In this document: in pieces, positions 1-5,552 of the stretch | How the letters are laid out: every line of letters starts with the position of its first letter | Position numbering within the stretch: position 1 is the first letter of the stretch | Source of the DNA: an uncultured Campylobacter sp. | GTDB lineage: Bacteria > Campylobacterota > Campylobacteria > Campylobacterales > Campylobacteraceae | Direction: 5' to 3' | Length of the DNA stretch: 22,470 bases | Assembly (NCBI GenBank): GCA_934728065.1 | Contig: CAKVDW010000022.1 | Location: forward strand, 1 to 22,470 | Position numbers and translations under genes: made by a program | The notes under the pieces: model-generated | Seen by the model: the letters and a program-made list of their open reading frames with translations, nothing else | What the model was told of the DNA's origin: nothing | Databases searched by the model: none

Positions 1-76
1 TGAAGCGGCAAAGGTGCTTGAATTTGAAAAAGCCGCTTCGTTGCGTGATGAGATAAACAAGCTTAAAAGCTTGTGA
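1..76 (+). CDS. uvrB: UvrB, C-terminal end (partial)
   Basis: Only the last 24 codons are inside the window, read in the frame starting at base 2 and ending with TGA at 74-76. The translated tail contains AAKVLEFEKAASLRDEINKL, which matches the UVR motif found at the C-terminus of UvrB (the helical hairpin that contacts UvrC in nucleotide excision repair). UvrC also carries a UVR motif, but there it is internal; here the protein ends a few residues later, as UvrB does. It is cut by the window edge, not truncated in the genome as far as can be seen. It marks the chromosomal backbone on the left of the accessory region. Confidence 0.85.
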   Translation, partial: EAAKVLEFEKAASLRDEINKLKSL

Positions 77-101
77 GTTATCAATTTTGCAAATTTTTAG
101 C

Positions 102-107
102 TATAAT
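102..107 (+). promoter_or_regulatory. Probable -10 box of the toxin-antitoxin operon
   Basis: TATAAT lies 31 bases before the antitoxin ATG and is preceded by a T-rich run (TTTTTAGC), as is usual for sigma-70 promoters in Campylobacter, which lack a clear -35. A ribosome site AAGGA at 129-133 follows. An operator for autoregulation would be expected here, but I see no convincing palindrome. Confidence 0.6.
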
Positions 108-138
108 TAACAAGATAAAATAAAAAATAAGGAAAAAA

Positions 139-357
139 ATGACACTAATTATCGAAAATGCGAGCGAAAATTTGGCAAATGCCATAAAAGGTATAGTCAA
201 GCTTGAAAAAGGCGCAAGATACCGCAAGGCAAGCCAAGAACCAAGCGATGAACTTTTAGAAGCAATCATACAGGCAAAAGAGATGAGACAAAATCCACAT
301 TTATACAAGGGTTACTCAAACGCCAAAGATATGTTGCAGGCGTGTCTTGATGAGTAA
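139..357 (+). CDS. Type II antitoxin of a YafQ-like toxin-antitoxin pair
   Basis: This 72-residue protein starts at ATG 139 with AAGGA six bases upstream. Its stop codon overlaps the start of the next gene by 8 bases (350-357), the classic arrangement of antitoxin then toxin. The assignment rests mainly on that partner, which is clearly YafQ/RelE-like. The N-terminal half (LIIENASENLANAIKGIVKL) could be the DNA-binding and dimerisation part. The C-terminal half, with NPHLYKGYSNAKDMLQACL, could be the segment that wraps the toxin. It does not show the usual RelB/DinJ opening, so the antitoxin family is uncertain. It probably neutralises the toxin and represses this promoter. Confidence 0.7.
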   Translation: MTLIIENASENLANAIKGIVKLEKGARYRKASQEPSDELLEAIIQAKEMRQNPHLYKGYSNAKDMLQACLDE

Positions 358-634
358 ATATGAGATAAAATACTCCGCAGCATTTAAAAAGTCTATTAAG
401 GCTTTTAGGCACGACAAGCCAACTTTAGCTGAAATAGAGCGTATCATCGACAAACTTGCAAATGATGAAACTCTAGAACAAAAGCACAAAGACCACGCGT
501 TAAGTGGAAGTTTGGCAGGATTTAGAGAGTGCCACATACGCCCTGACTTGCTTCTCATCTATGAAAAGCAAGACGATTTGCTGATACTTACGGCGATTAA
601 CATAGGCTCGCATAGCAAGCTTTTTAAGTCGTAA
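350..634 (+). CDS. YafQ-like mRNA interferase toxin (RelE/ParE superfamily)
   Basis: This 94-residue protein starts at ATG 350; a TTG at 347 would add one residue and is less likely. Members of this family cleave mRNA on the ribosome. Against E. coli YafQ the conserved pattern is clear: KDHALSG (His49, equivalent to His50), FRECHIRPD (His62 and Asp66, equivalent to His63 and Asp67) and GSHSKLF (His88 and Phe92, equivalent to His87 and Phe91). The position of catalytic Arg83 of YafQ is Asn84 here (AINIGSH), so activity or specificity may differ. The gene is translationally coupled to the antitoxin and followed by a hairpin terminator. Identification is strong; activity is unproven. Confidence 0.85.
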   Translation: MSKYEIKYSAAFKKSIKAFRHDKPTLAEIERIIDKLANDETLEQKHKDHALSGSLAGFRECHIRPDLLLIYEKQDDLLILTAINIGSHSKLFKS

Positions 635-637
635 GGT

Positions 638-669
638 AATGTTATTATAAGCATTTTAATAATATTTTT
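638..669 (+). terminator. Probable intrinsic terminator after the toxin-antitoxin operon
   Basis: Arms 638-647 (AATGTTATTA) and 657-666 (TAATAATATT) can form 10 pairs including one G-U, around a 9-base loop, and a short T run follows to 669. The stem is almost pure A/T and therefore weak, but it lies three bases after the toxin stop codon. Confidence 0.45.
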
Positions 670-713
670 GAAAATATAATTATTTAGCAATAAATTTGAA
701 AGAAAAAGCGTGA

Positions 714-719
714 TATAAT
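714..719 (+). promoter_or_regulatory. Possible -10 box with no obvious gene
   Basis: The sequence GTGATATAATACTAC contains a TATAAT. No substantial reading frame begins between here and 953, so this is either a chance match in AT-rich DNA, a leftover promoter of a lost unit, or the start of a long leader for the first array unit. Confidence 0.25.
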
Positions 720-827
720 ACTACAAAAAATTGAGTGTGAAAAAGAAATGGCAAAGCTGAAATTCTCTAAATATCAATTTTGTAAAGAGGGTTAGAATTT
801 GACCTTAAAGAGTAAAGTTTTTTGCCG

Positions 828-855
828 TTTTGTTGTCATTCTTTAAGCAACAAAA
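828..855. repeat. Inverted repeat conserved in array copies A and B
   Basis: TTTTGTTG at 828-835 and CAACAAAA at 848-855 form a perfect 8-bp stem with a 12-base loop. GC bases just outside can extend it with bulges. The same structure with an identical loop is at 2383-2410. It sits about 70 bases upstream of the -10 box, so it may be an operator or a weak terminator for incoming transcription (TTTTTAT follows after about ten bases). Copy C lacks it. Confidence 0.5.
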
Positions 856-924
856 TGCAAGCAGTTTTTATGTTATCATTTACTAAAAGCTTATTCATTT
901 AAGCTTATTTATAAATAAAATGAG

Positions 925-930
925 TATAAT
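925..930 (+). promoter_or_regulatory. -10 box of array unit 1
   Basis: TATAAT in the context ATGAGTATAATAAACTC, 22 bases before the ATG at 953, with ribosome site AAAAGGA between. The same context is conserved word for word at 2481 and 4658, which supports a functional promoter. Confidence 0.65.
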
Positions 931-952
931 AAACTCTTAAAAAAGGACAACA

Positions 953-1734
953 ATGCAAAATCTAAACCCTATAAAACCTCCATTTTATAAACTAAAAAAA
1001 TTTACATACCCTTTGTGCTTTTTATAGCTTTATTTGTGATTTTAGCTTCTTTAGCTCATAGACCTTTGGAGCTTGTGTTGTGGCAGGAAGAATACTTTGA
1101 GAAAGAACAAGCAATGTTTCAAGAATATAACCATATATATTGGAATAAATACTTTCACTCGATAGATAAACAAGAATTTATTGATTTTCGTCAAACTCAC
1201 AATATAGAAAGTAAATATAAAGAACTAAGAAAAGAGTTGTTAAAATATATGTATAATTTTGAATTTGATTTTAAGATAGCTAAAATTTTAAATTTAGAAC
1301 AATTTTATTTTCAAGCTTTGAATAGTAAAGTAAAAATTTATTCAGATATTATGGATGTGGATCTTCATTATTTGGGCGGTAATGAGCAAATAATAAATGA
1401 TGCTTTGAATTTTATGAAAAACTATGAAATTTTTTTGGAAAATATAAACAAAATAAATGATGATGACACAAGCTATTTCCAACGGGCAATAGTGGCGAAT
1501 TGGTATTTTATATTAATGAATGCTTCATTTTGGAATCTTGTTCCAAAAGAGCAAACTTGTTTTATTGATTATAGAAAAGAAATTTTAAGCAAACTTAATA
1601 TGATTCAAAATAATATATACAAGCTTTACGATGCAATAGATAAGACAAAAATATTAGCGCCTAAAAAACTTCTTGATACAAATGTAATAATAAACTTATT
1701 GGAATTTAGACTTAGAATGGATGAGTGCAAGTGA
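953..1734 (+). pseudogene. Frameshifted membrane-anchored array protein, copy 1
   Basis: The start at ATG 953 and the opening MQNLNPIKPPFYKLKKF are shared with the copies at 2509 and 4686. Here the run is A7T3 (994-1003), where the others read AAAGAAATTTT. The reading frame shifts by one and meets TAG about nine codons later. The remaining 239 codons are open from GTG 1015 and keep the family pattern. They include the end of the transmembrane segment, a central ESKYKELRKELL motif followed by NFEFDFKIAKIL, and a Cys after a hydrophobic stretch. With one base restored the product would be 260 residues. It is either inactive, a sequencing error, or switchable by slippage in the A run. The C-terminal half differs strongly from the other copies. 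Family function is unknown; immunity protein is my inference. Confidence 0.75.
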
Positions 1735-1750
1735 AAAGAGTGGGTTTAAG

Positions 1751-2269
1751 ATGAAAAAGATAAAAGGTGTTTTAAAGGTTGGTGTTTTTGTTTTGGTGTT
1801 GAGTTTTTTTAGTGCTTGCACTTTGGGCAATCCTTTGCCTTATGTTGTTCAGCCAAGTTATCATAAATTTAAAAGTTTATGCGATTTGCCGACAGAGCCA
1901 AAGGGCGAAGAGCTGTATAATAAAATACTCGCTCATTTTGGTTTAAGTTTGGATACTGTTGATTGGGAATATCTTAATAAAAGAATGATTAAATTTGTTG
2001 ATACAAGAGATGACAAAGTAGTATATAGAACTGAGTTAAGAATAAAAACTTTAAGAATAGTTACAACATTGCGCTTTTACACTAAAGAACCCGTTATAAA
2101 CAAAACAAATATCATAGAAATATCTTATTATGACCGTACATATTGGTTTCCATACACAATGTCAATAACAGAAAGAAATTACCTTGATACTTTGGGTATC
2201 GCTTGGAGACAAGATGCTATAAGTTGCCTTGATGATTCCCTTAGGAGAGCAAGGGAAAGGGGGTGGTAA
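1751..2269 (+). CDS. Array lipoprotein, copy 1
   Basis: A 172-residue protein of unrecognised family. Starting at ATG 1751 it has a lipoprotein signal peptide: MKKIKG, a hydrophobic stretch, and FFSAC with the lipidated Cys at residue 23. The residue after Cys is Thr, not Asp, so by the E. coli sorting rule it would go to the outer membrane. An upstream ATG at 1721 in the same frame overlaps the end of the preceding gene and would add ten polar residues; the signal peptide favours 1751, although its ribosome site is weak. The mature part shares with copies 2 and 3 a QPSYHKFKSLC motif and a block like YNKILAHFGLSLDTVDWEYL. Its C-terminal EPVINKTNIIEI is also in copy 3. It could be periplasmic immunity or an envelope accessory protein. 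Confidence 0.75.
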   Translation: MKKIKGVLKVGVFVLVLSFFSACTLGNPLPYVVQPSYHKFKSLCDLPTEPKGEELYNKILAHFGLSLDTVDWEYLNKRMIKFVDTRDDKVVYRTELRIKTLRIVTTLRFYTKEPVINKTNIIEISYYDRTYWFPYTMSITERNYLDTLGIAWRQDAISCLDDSLRRARERGW

Positions 2270-2309
2270 GAGTGTGCTGAAATTTTAATAAGATTTATAA
2301 AACTTAATG

Positions 2310-2341
2310 CAAGGGCGTTTGGTTTGTCCTTGTTATTTTTT
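2310..2341 (+). terminator. Intrinsic terminator after lipoprotein copy 1
   Basis: CAAGGGC (2310-2316) and GTCCTTG (2326-2332) form a 7-bp stem including one G-U pair around a 9-base loop, followed directly by TTATTTTTT. This is the most convincing terminator in the window. It sits 41 bases after the stop codon, at the junction with repeat copy B. Confidence 0.75.
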
Positions 2342-2382
2342 GTAAAGATAAAATTGACTTTAAAGAGTAAAGTTTTTTGCAG

Positions 2383-2410
2383 TTTTGTTGTCATTCTTTA
2401 AGCAACAAAA
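2383..2410. repeat. Inverted repeat, second copy
   Basis: TTTTGTTG (2383-2390) and CAACAAAA (2403-2410) flank the same 12-base loop as at 828-855. Here the stem can be extended to GCA/TGC with a single bulged G. Conservation of both arms and loop may only reflect recent duplication. Confidence 0.5.
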
Positions 2411-2480
2411 TGCAAGCAGTTTTTATATTATCATTTGCTAAAAAGCTTATTTATTTAAGCTTATTTATAAATAAAATGAG

Positions 2481-2486
2481 TATAAT
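2481..2486 (+). promoter_or_regulatory. -10 box of array unit 2
   Basis: TATAAT in ATGAGTATAATAAACTC, identical in context to unit 1 and unit 3, 22 bases before the ATG at 2509. Because a strong terminator lies upstream at 2310-2341, unit 2 very likely relies on this promoter. Confidence 0.65.
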
Positions 2487-2508
2487 AAACTCTTAAAAAA
2501 GGACAACA

Positions 2509-3402
2509 ATGCAAAATTTAAACCCTATAAAACCTCCATTTTATAAACTAAAGAAATTTTACATACCCCTTGTGCTTTTTATAGCTTTATTTATAATTTT
2601 AGCTTCTTTAGCTCATAGACCTTTGGAGGCTTTATGGTGGAGTAAATTTGAGGCAAATGATATAGAACAAAAAGCTACACTCAATCAATATACAATAATG
2701 TTTTCAGGACAATGTTTAAAGCAGGGTAAATCCACTTGCCCTCATGATGTCCAAGATGCTATAGACAGCTTGTATAAAATTAGAAAGGAAATGTTAAGGT
2801 CTATGAATGAGCATATAAATAATTTTGAATTTGATTTTAAGATAGCTAAAATGTTAGATTTTGAGCAAATATATTTGCTGAATTTTTTATCCAAAGCCGA
2901 GATTCAAAGTATAGCTATGTCAACTCTTTTTGAGCTTTCTCTCACTAGTGCCATTAAAGAATATAAGAGCCAAGAAGATATAGAAGAAATTTTAGCTTTT
3001 TTTGACAAGCAATATAATTATACGCTAAGGATAAATGAGCTGTTTAATGACAGTAAATATACATTTGTTAAAGCGATGACAAATGGTATTCTTATAGCAA
3101 CTTATGCAAAATTAGTAGTTTTTTTACTTTCAAAAGAAGAAGGCTGTTCTTTAGAAAATAAAGATATAATTATATCAAGAATCTTTACCTTACAAGAACA
3201 TTTTACTCAACTAGCGTATAATATGAGCGATGAAGAAATTGATGAAAGTTTAAGAGAATTGTTTAGACAAGGATTTGTGCAAGCAGATGAAAAAGATGAA
3301 AATTTTATTACAACATTTATAAAATGGTTCAAGGAGGAAGCTCCAAAGGGTAATGATAAATTATTAGAAGCTGCAAGGAAGCTATTTAATGAGTGTGAAT
3401 GA
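2509..3402 (+). CDS. Membrane-anchored array protein, copy 2
   Basis: An intact 297-residue member of the repeated family. Residues 1-17 are polar and basic (KLKK), followed by one transmembrane helix at about 18-34 ending near HRPLEALWW. The charge pattern predicts N-terminus inside and a large C-terminal domain in the periplasm. Family signatures are NFEFDFKIAKML in the middle, a Cys after a semi-hydrophobic stretch (KEEGC), and a C-terminal part similar to copy 3 (FVQADEK). The last codons NECE overlap the frame of the next gene at ATGAGTGTGAATGA. I do not recognise the family. Position and topology suit an immunity protein against a toxin acting from the periplasm, but this is inference. 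Confidence 0.75.
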   Translation: MQNLNPIKPPFYKLKKFYIPLVLFIALFIILASLAHRPLEALWWSKFEANDIEQKATLNQYTIMFSGQCLKQGKSTCPHDVQDAIDSLYKIRKEMLRSMNEHINNFEFDFKIAKMLDFEQIYLLNFLSKAEIQSIAMSTLFELSLTSAIKEYKSQEDIEEILAFFDKQYNYTLRINELFNDSKYTFVKAMTNGILIATYAKLVVFLLSKEEGCSLENKDIIISRIFTLQEHFTQLAYNMSDEEIDESLRELFRQGFVQADEKDENFITTFIKWFKEEAPKGNDKLLEAARKLFNECE

Positions 3403-3418
3403 AAAGAGTGAGTTTAAG

Positions 3419-3955
3419 ATGAATAAGATAAAAGGTGTTTTAAAGGTTGGTGTTTTTGTTTTGGTGTTGAGTTTTTTTAGTGCTTGCACGATATTGTATG
3501 AAACACGAAGCAACCCTTTTCCTTTTTATTATATTCCTCACTTCCTCCAACCGAGCTATTATCAAGCTAAAAGAATGTGTAGGGTTAATAATATGCCAGA
3601 TGGAGAGGAAAAAATTAATAAAATAATGAGTTATTTTGATGAAAGTTTTGATGATATTGATTGGGCAAAATTTAATAAATTTCATTATGATTTCTTTGAA
3701 GAGAAATATTTATCTGGTAAGCTTTATTATGCCATTTACTTTATAGTTAAACATAATTGGAGGATTGATAAACAAGTTACTTTTTATGCAGACAAACCTG
3801 AGATTAAAACCAAAGAAGATGTTAAAAAAATTAAACTTTCTGTTTATTGGGATACAAATACAGGATATTATGCTTCAGGAAGACTTACTTTAGGAAGACT
3901 TGTTGGTGGGATGGAAAAAATATATTTAAACTGTTCTGAGCTTTTGCCAGATTAA
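3419..3955 (+). CDS. Array lipoprotein, copy 2
   Basis: A 178-residue paralogue of the proteins at 1751 and 4030. The first 23 residues, including FFSAC with Cys23, are almost identical at DNA level to copy 1, while the mature part is much more divergent. It keeps LQPSYYQAKRMC, GEEKINKIMSYF and DDIDWAKFNKF. An earlier in-frame ATG at 3389 overlaps the stop of the preceding gene and would give MSVNEKSEFK before the signal peptide. I prefer 3419 because it opens the signal sequence. It is probably translated from the unit 2 transcript. Function unknown. Confidence 0.75.
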   Translation: MNKIKGVLKVGVFVLVLSFFSACTILYETRSNPFPFYYIPHFLQPSYYQAKRMCRVNNMPDGEEKINKIMSYFDESFDDIDWAKFNKFHYDFFEEKYLSGKLYYAIYFIVKHNWRIDKQVTFYADKPEIKTKEDVKKIKLSVYWDTNTGYYASGRLTLGRLVGGMEKIYLNCSELLPD

Positions 3956-3967
3956 GCGAAGATGAAT

Positions 3968-3973
3968 TATAAT
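3968..3973 (+). promoter_or_regulatory. Possible -10 box before lipoprotein copy 3
   Basis: TATAAT in GATGAATTATAATTAGG, within the 74-base gap between lipoprotein genes 2 and 3. No terminator is visible in this gap, so copy 3 could also be read through from unit 2. Confidence 0.35.
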
Positions 3974-4029
3974 TAGGCTAAAATTTAAGAGATTAAAGGC
4001 TAGTATATTAAAAACAAAGTGAGTTTAAG

Positions 4030-4599
4030 ATGAATAAGATAAAAGGTGTTTTAAAGGTTGGTGTTTTTGTTTTAATATCAATCTTTTTTAGTGCTTGCAA
4101 TGTATTTAATCTTTATTCAGTAAAAGGAGACCCTTTTCCTTATTCTTTCATCCCTGATACTCTTCAGCCAAGTTATCATACATTTAAAAATATGTGTAAG
4201 TTAAATTTTTTGCCTGATGGAGAAAAAAAATATAACAAAATGCTGGCTTATTTTGGTTTAAGTTTGGATACTATTGATTGGGAAGAATTTAATAAAAAAG
4301 TAAAAAAATACTATGCGGAAGACGAACATTCTTATTTGGAAGGTGATATATATGGAGTTTCTTTAAAAGATAAAAACATTAACGCAAGAGTAAAAGCAGA
4401 CATATATATTTACTCTAATGAACCCATTATAAACAAAACAAATATCATAAAAATGTATGTGTATGCAGAGTGGCTTCCATATACAAAATCACTTATAGTA
4501 AAATCGTTAAGCGGTTTAGAATTTTATTATAATAAAAAAGGAGATAAATTTACTTGCAGCACAATATTAACACTTCCATATTCAAGGATTAATCGATGA
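4030..4599 (+). CDS. Array lipoprotein, copy 3
   Basis: A 189-residue paralogue with signal peptide MNKIKGVLKVGVFVLISIFF and lipidated Cys23 (SAC). The mature part shares LQPSYHTFKNMC, YNKMLAYFGLSLDTIDWEEF and NEPIINKTNIIKM with copy 1, so copies 1 and 3 are closer to each other than to copy 2. It has no anchored-protein gene directly upstream. The bases before the ATG (AGTGAGTTTAAG) still match the coding sequence SEFK that precedes copy 2, which shows it arose by duplication of a lipoprotein segment alone. Function unknown. Confidence 0.75.
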   Translation: MNKIKGVLKVGVFVLISIFFSACNVFNLYSVKGDPFPYSFIPDTLQPSYHTFKNMCKLNFLPDGEKKYNKMLAYFGLSLDTIDWEEFNKKVKKYYAEDEHSYLEGDIYGVSLKDKNINARVKADIYIYSNEPIINKTNIIKMYVYAEWLPYTKSLIVKSLSGLEFYYNKKGDKFTCSTILTLPYSRINR

Positions 4600-4618
4600 A
4601 ATATAAAGATCTTGTAGT

Positions 4619-4817
4619 AAAGCTTATTCATTTAAGCTTATTTATAAATAAAATGAGTATAATAAACTCTTAAAAAAGGACAACAATGCAAAATCTAAAC
4701 CCTATAAAACCTCCATTTTATAAACTAAAGAAATTTTACATACCCTTTGTGCTTTTTATAGCTTTATTTGTGATTTTAGTTTCTTTAGCTCATAGACCTT
4801 TGGAGGCTTTATGGTGG
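4619..4817 (+). repeat. Array repeat block, copy C (promoter and N-terminus only)
   Basis: Matches the 3' two thirds of copies A and B: tandem AAGCTTATT units, TATAAT 4658-4663, ribosome site, and the first ~44 codons of the anchored-protein gene. The inverted-repeat part present in A and B is absent. Confidence 0.85.
4658..4663 (+). promoter_or_regulatory. -10 box of array unit 3 and probably of the cargo operon
   Basis: Same ATGAGTATAATAAACTC context as units 1 and 2, 22 bases before ATG 4686. The five genes from 4686 to 13185 overlap or are at most 16 bases apart, and I see no other promoter among them, so this is the likely promoter of the whole set. Confidence 0.6.
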
Positions 4818-5552
4818 TTTAAATTTGATAATGAGGAGAGTGTTTTAAATGACAAGGTTATTTTTCCTTGGTTAGATTTTGAGGATAAACAAGGATTTAT
4901 TGATTTTTATCAAACTCACAATATAGAAAGTAAATATAAAGAACTGAGAAAAGAGTTGTTAGAATATATGTATAATTTTGAATTTGATTTTAAGATAGCT
5001 AAAATTTTAAATTTAGAAAGGGTTTATTGGCATACTCTTATAGTCAAGGGCGATATGTATCAAAATGCTATGGCAGCCATTTTTATAGCTTTTGAACACG
5101 ACTTTAAGCAGCTTGATGATAAAGATGTGAAAGAAATGCTATTTGTATTAGATGAGTATTATAATTTTGCTTTGAAAATAAATGCACTCAATAAGAATGG
5201 ATATGCGGCTTTGCAAGCACTAATGAATCAAACCATTAAGACAAGTTATTTTACAACTTTATGGGTGTTATTGGGAAATAAAAAGTCTTGTTCGTTTATA
5301 AATACCGATGAAATAGTGTCCAAAATTTCAACACTAAAAGAAAATATAGCTCAATTTATGTATAATACAAGCGACAAAGAACTTAATGAAGAGATAAAAA
5401 GGTTTTTCAAGCAAACCTTTGTGCAAGCTGATGAAAAGCTTGTTGTAACTTTCAGAGAAACACTGAAAAAAGATATAAAACAAAGAGAATTTGAGGATGA
5501 TGATAATTCAATAGAGCTTATAAAGAAAGTTCGCAACAATGAGTGTGAATGA
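4686..5552 (+). CDS. Membrane-anchored array protein, copy 3 (candidate immunity protein)
   Basis: An intact 288-residue member with the transmembrane helix at about 18-34 and a predicted periplasmic C-terminal domain. The segment 4888-5019 is almost identical in DNA to 1169-1300 of copy 1 (FIDFYQTHNIESKYKELRKE), whereas the C-terminal third resembles copy 2 (YNTSDKELNEE, FVQADEK); it is a mosaic. A Cys follows a semi-hydrophobic stretch (NKKSC). The 3' end overlaps the next gene by 14 bases, giving tight translational coupling with the candidate effector. That pairing is the strongest argument for an immunity role; no biochemical family was recognised. Confidence 0.75.
   Translation: MQNLNPIKPPFYKLKKFYIPFVLFIALFVILVSLAHRPLEALWWFKFDNEESVLNDKVIFPWLDFEDKQGFIDFYQTHNIESKYKELRKELLEYMYNFEFDFKIAKILNLERVYWHTLIVKGDMYQNAMAAIFIAFEHDFKQLDDKDVKEMLFVLDEYYNFALKINALNKNGYAALQALMNQTIKTSYFTTLWVLLGNKKSCSFINTDEIVSKISTLKENIAQFMYNTSDKELNEEIKRFFKQTFVQADEKLVVTFRETLKKDIKQREFEDDDNSIELIKKVRNNECE

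Larger units (their letters stand above)
635..952. other. Gene-free stretch between the toxin gene and the repeat array
   Basis: This 318-base gap holds the weak terminator at 638-669 and a TATAAT at 714-719. A short scrap at 731-795 includes a 15-codon reading frame (ATG 748 to TAG 795) beginning MAKLKFSKYQ. From 781 it contains the upstream part of the first copy of the repeated leader block. TTGAGTGTGAAAAAGA at 730-745 resembles the ATGAGTGTGAATGAAAAG junction that follows the anchored-protein genes further right, so the scrap may be debris of an older array unit. I see no conserved protein or structured RNA family here. Confidence 0.5.
781..1071 (+). repeat. Array repeat block, copy A (leader, promoter, N-terminus)
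   Basis: About 290 bases nearly identical to 2341-2640, with the 3' part also repeated at 4619-4817. The block carries an inverted repeat (828-855), a tandem pair of 14-base units beginning AAGCTTATT (887-900, 901-914), a TATAAT (925-930), an AAGGA ribosome site, and the first ~38 codons of the anchored-protein gene. One base is missing relative to the other copies around 994-1003, which breaks the reading frame. Confidence 0.85.
2341..2640 (+). repeat. Array repeat block, copy B (leader, promoter, N-terminus)
   Basis: Nearly identical to 781-1071, with a few substitutions and a short deletion near the left end. It includes the inverted repeat (2383-2410), the AAGCTTATT tandem units, TATAAT 2481-2486, the ribosome site, and codons 1 to about 44 of the second anchored protein, here with an intact frame. 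Confidence 0.85.

Noticed and set aside
81..308. Minus-strand reading frame rich in Phe/Leu/Ser over the antitoxin gene
   Set aside because: It is the antisense shadow of the antitoxin and its promoter, with no ribosome site; many similar frames lie opposite real genes across the window.
1721..1750. Lipoprotein genes starting at the overlapping ATG (1721, 3389)
   Set aside because: This would put ten polar residues before the signal peptide, and copy 3 has no such start; kept as a possible alternative because the inner start has a weak ribosome site.
2229..2262. Inverted repeat TTCCCTT/AAGGGAA near the end of lipoprotein copy 1 as a terminator, and the adjacent G5 run as a phase-variation tract
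   Set aside because: It lies inside the coding sequence with no T run after it; a clear terminator exists at 2310-2341, and G5 is too short to be a likely contingency tract.
781..4817. Repeat blocks as a CRISPR array or insertion sequence
   Set aside because: Three long copies that contain a promoter and coding sequence, spaced over 1.5-2.3 kb; there are no short regular repeats with spacers, no transposase and no terminal inverted repeats.
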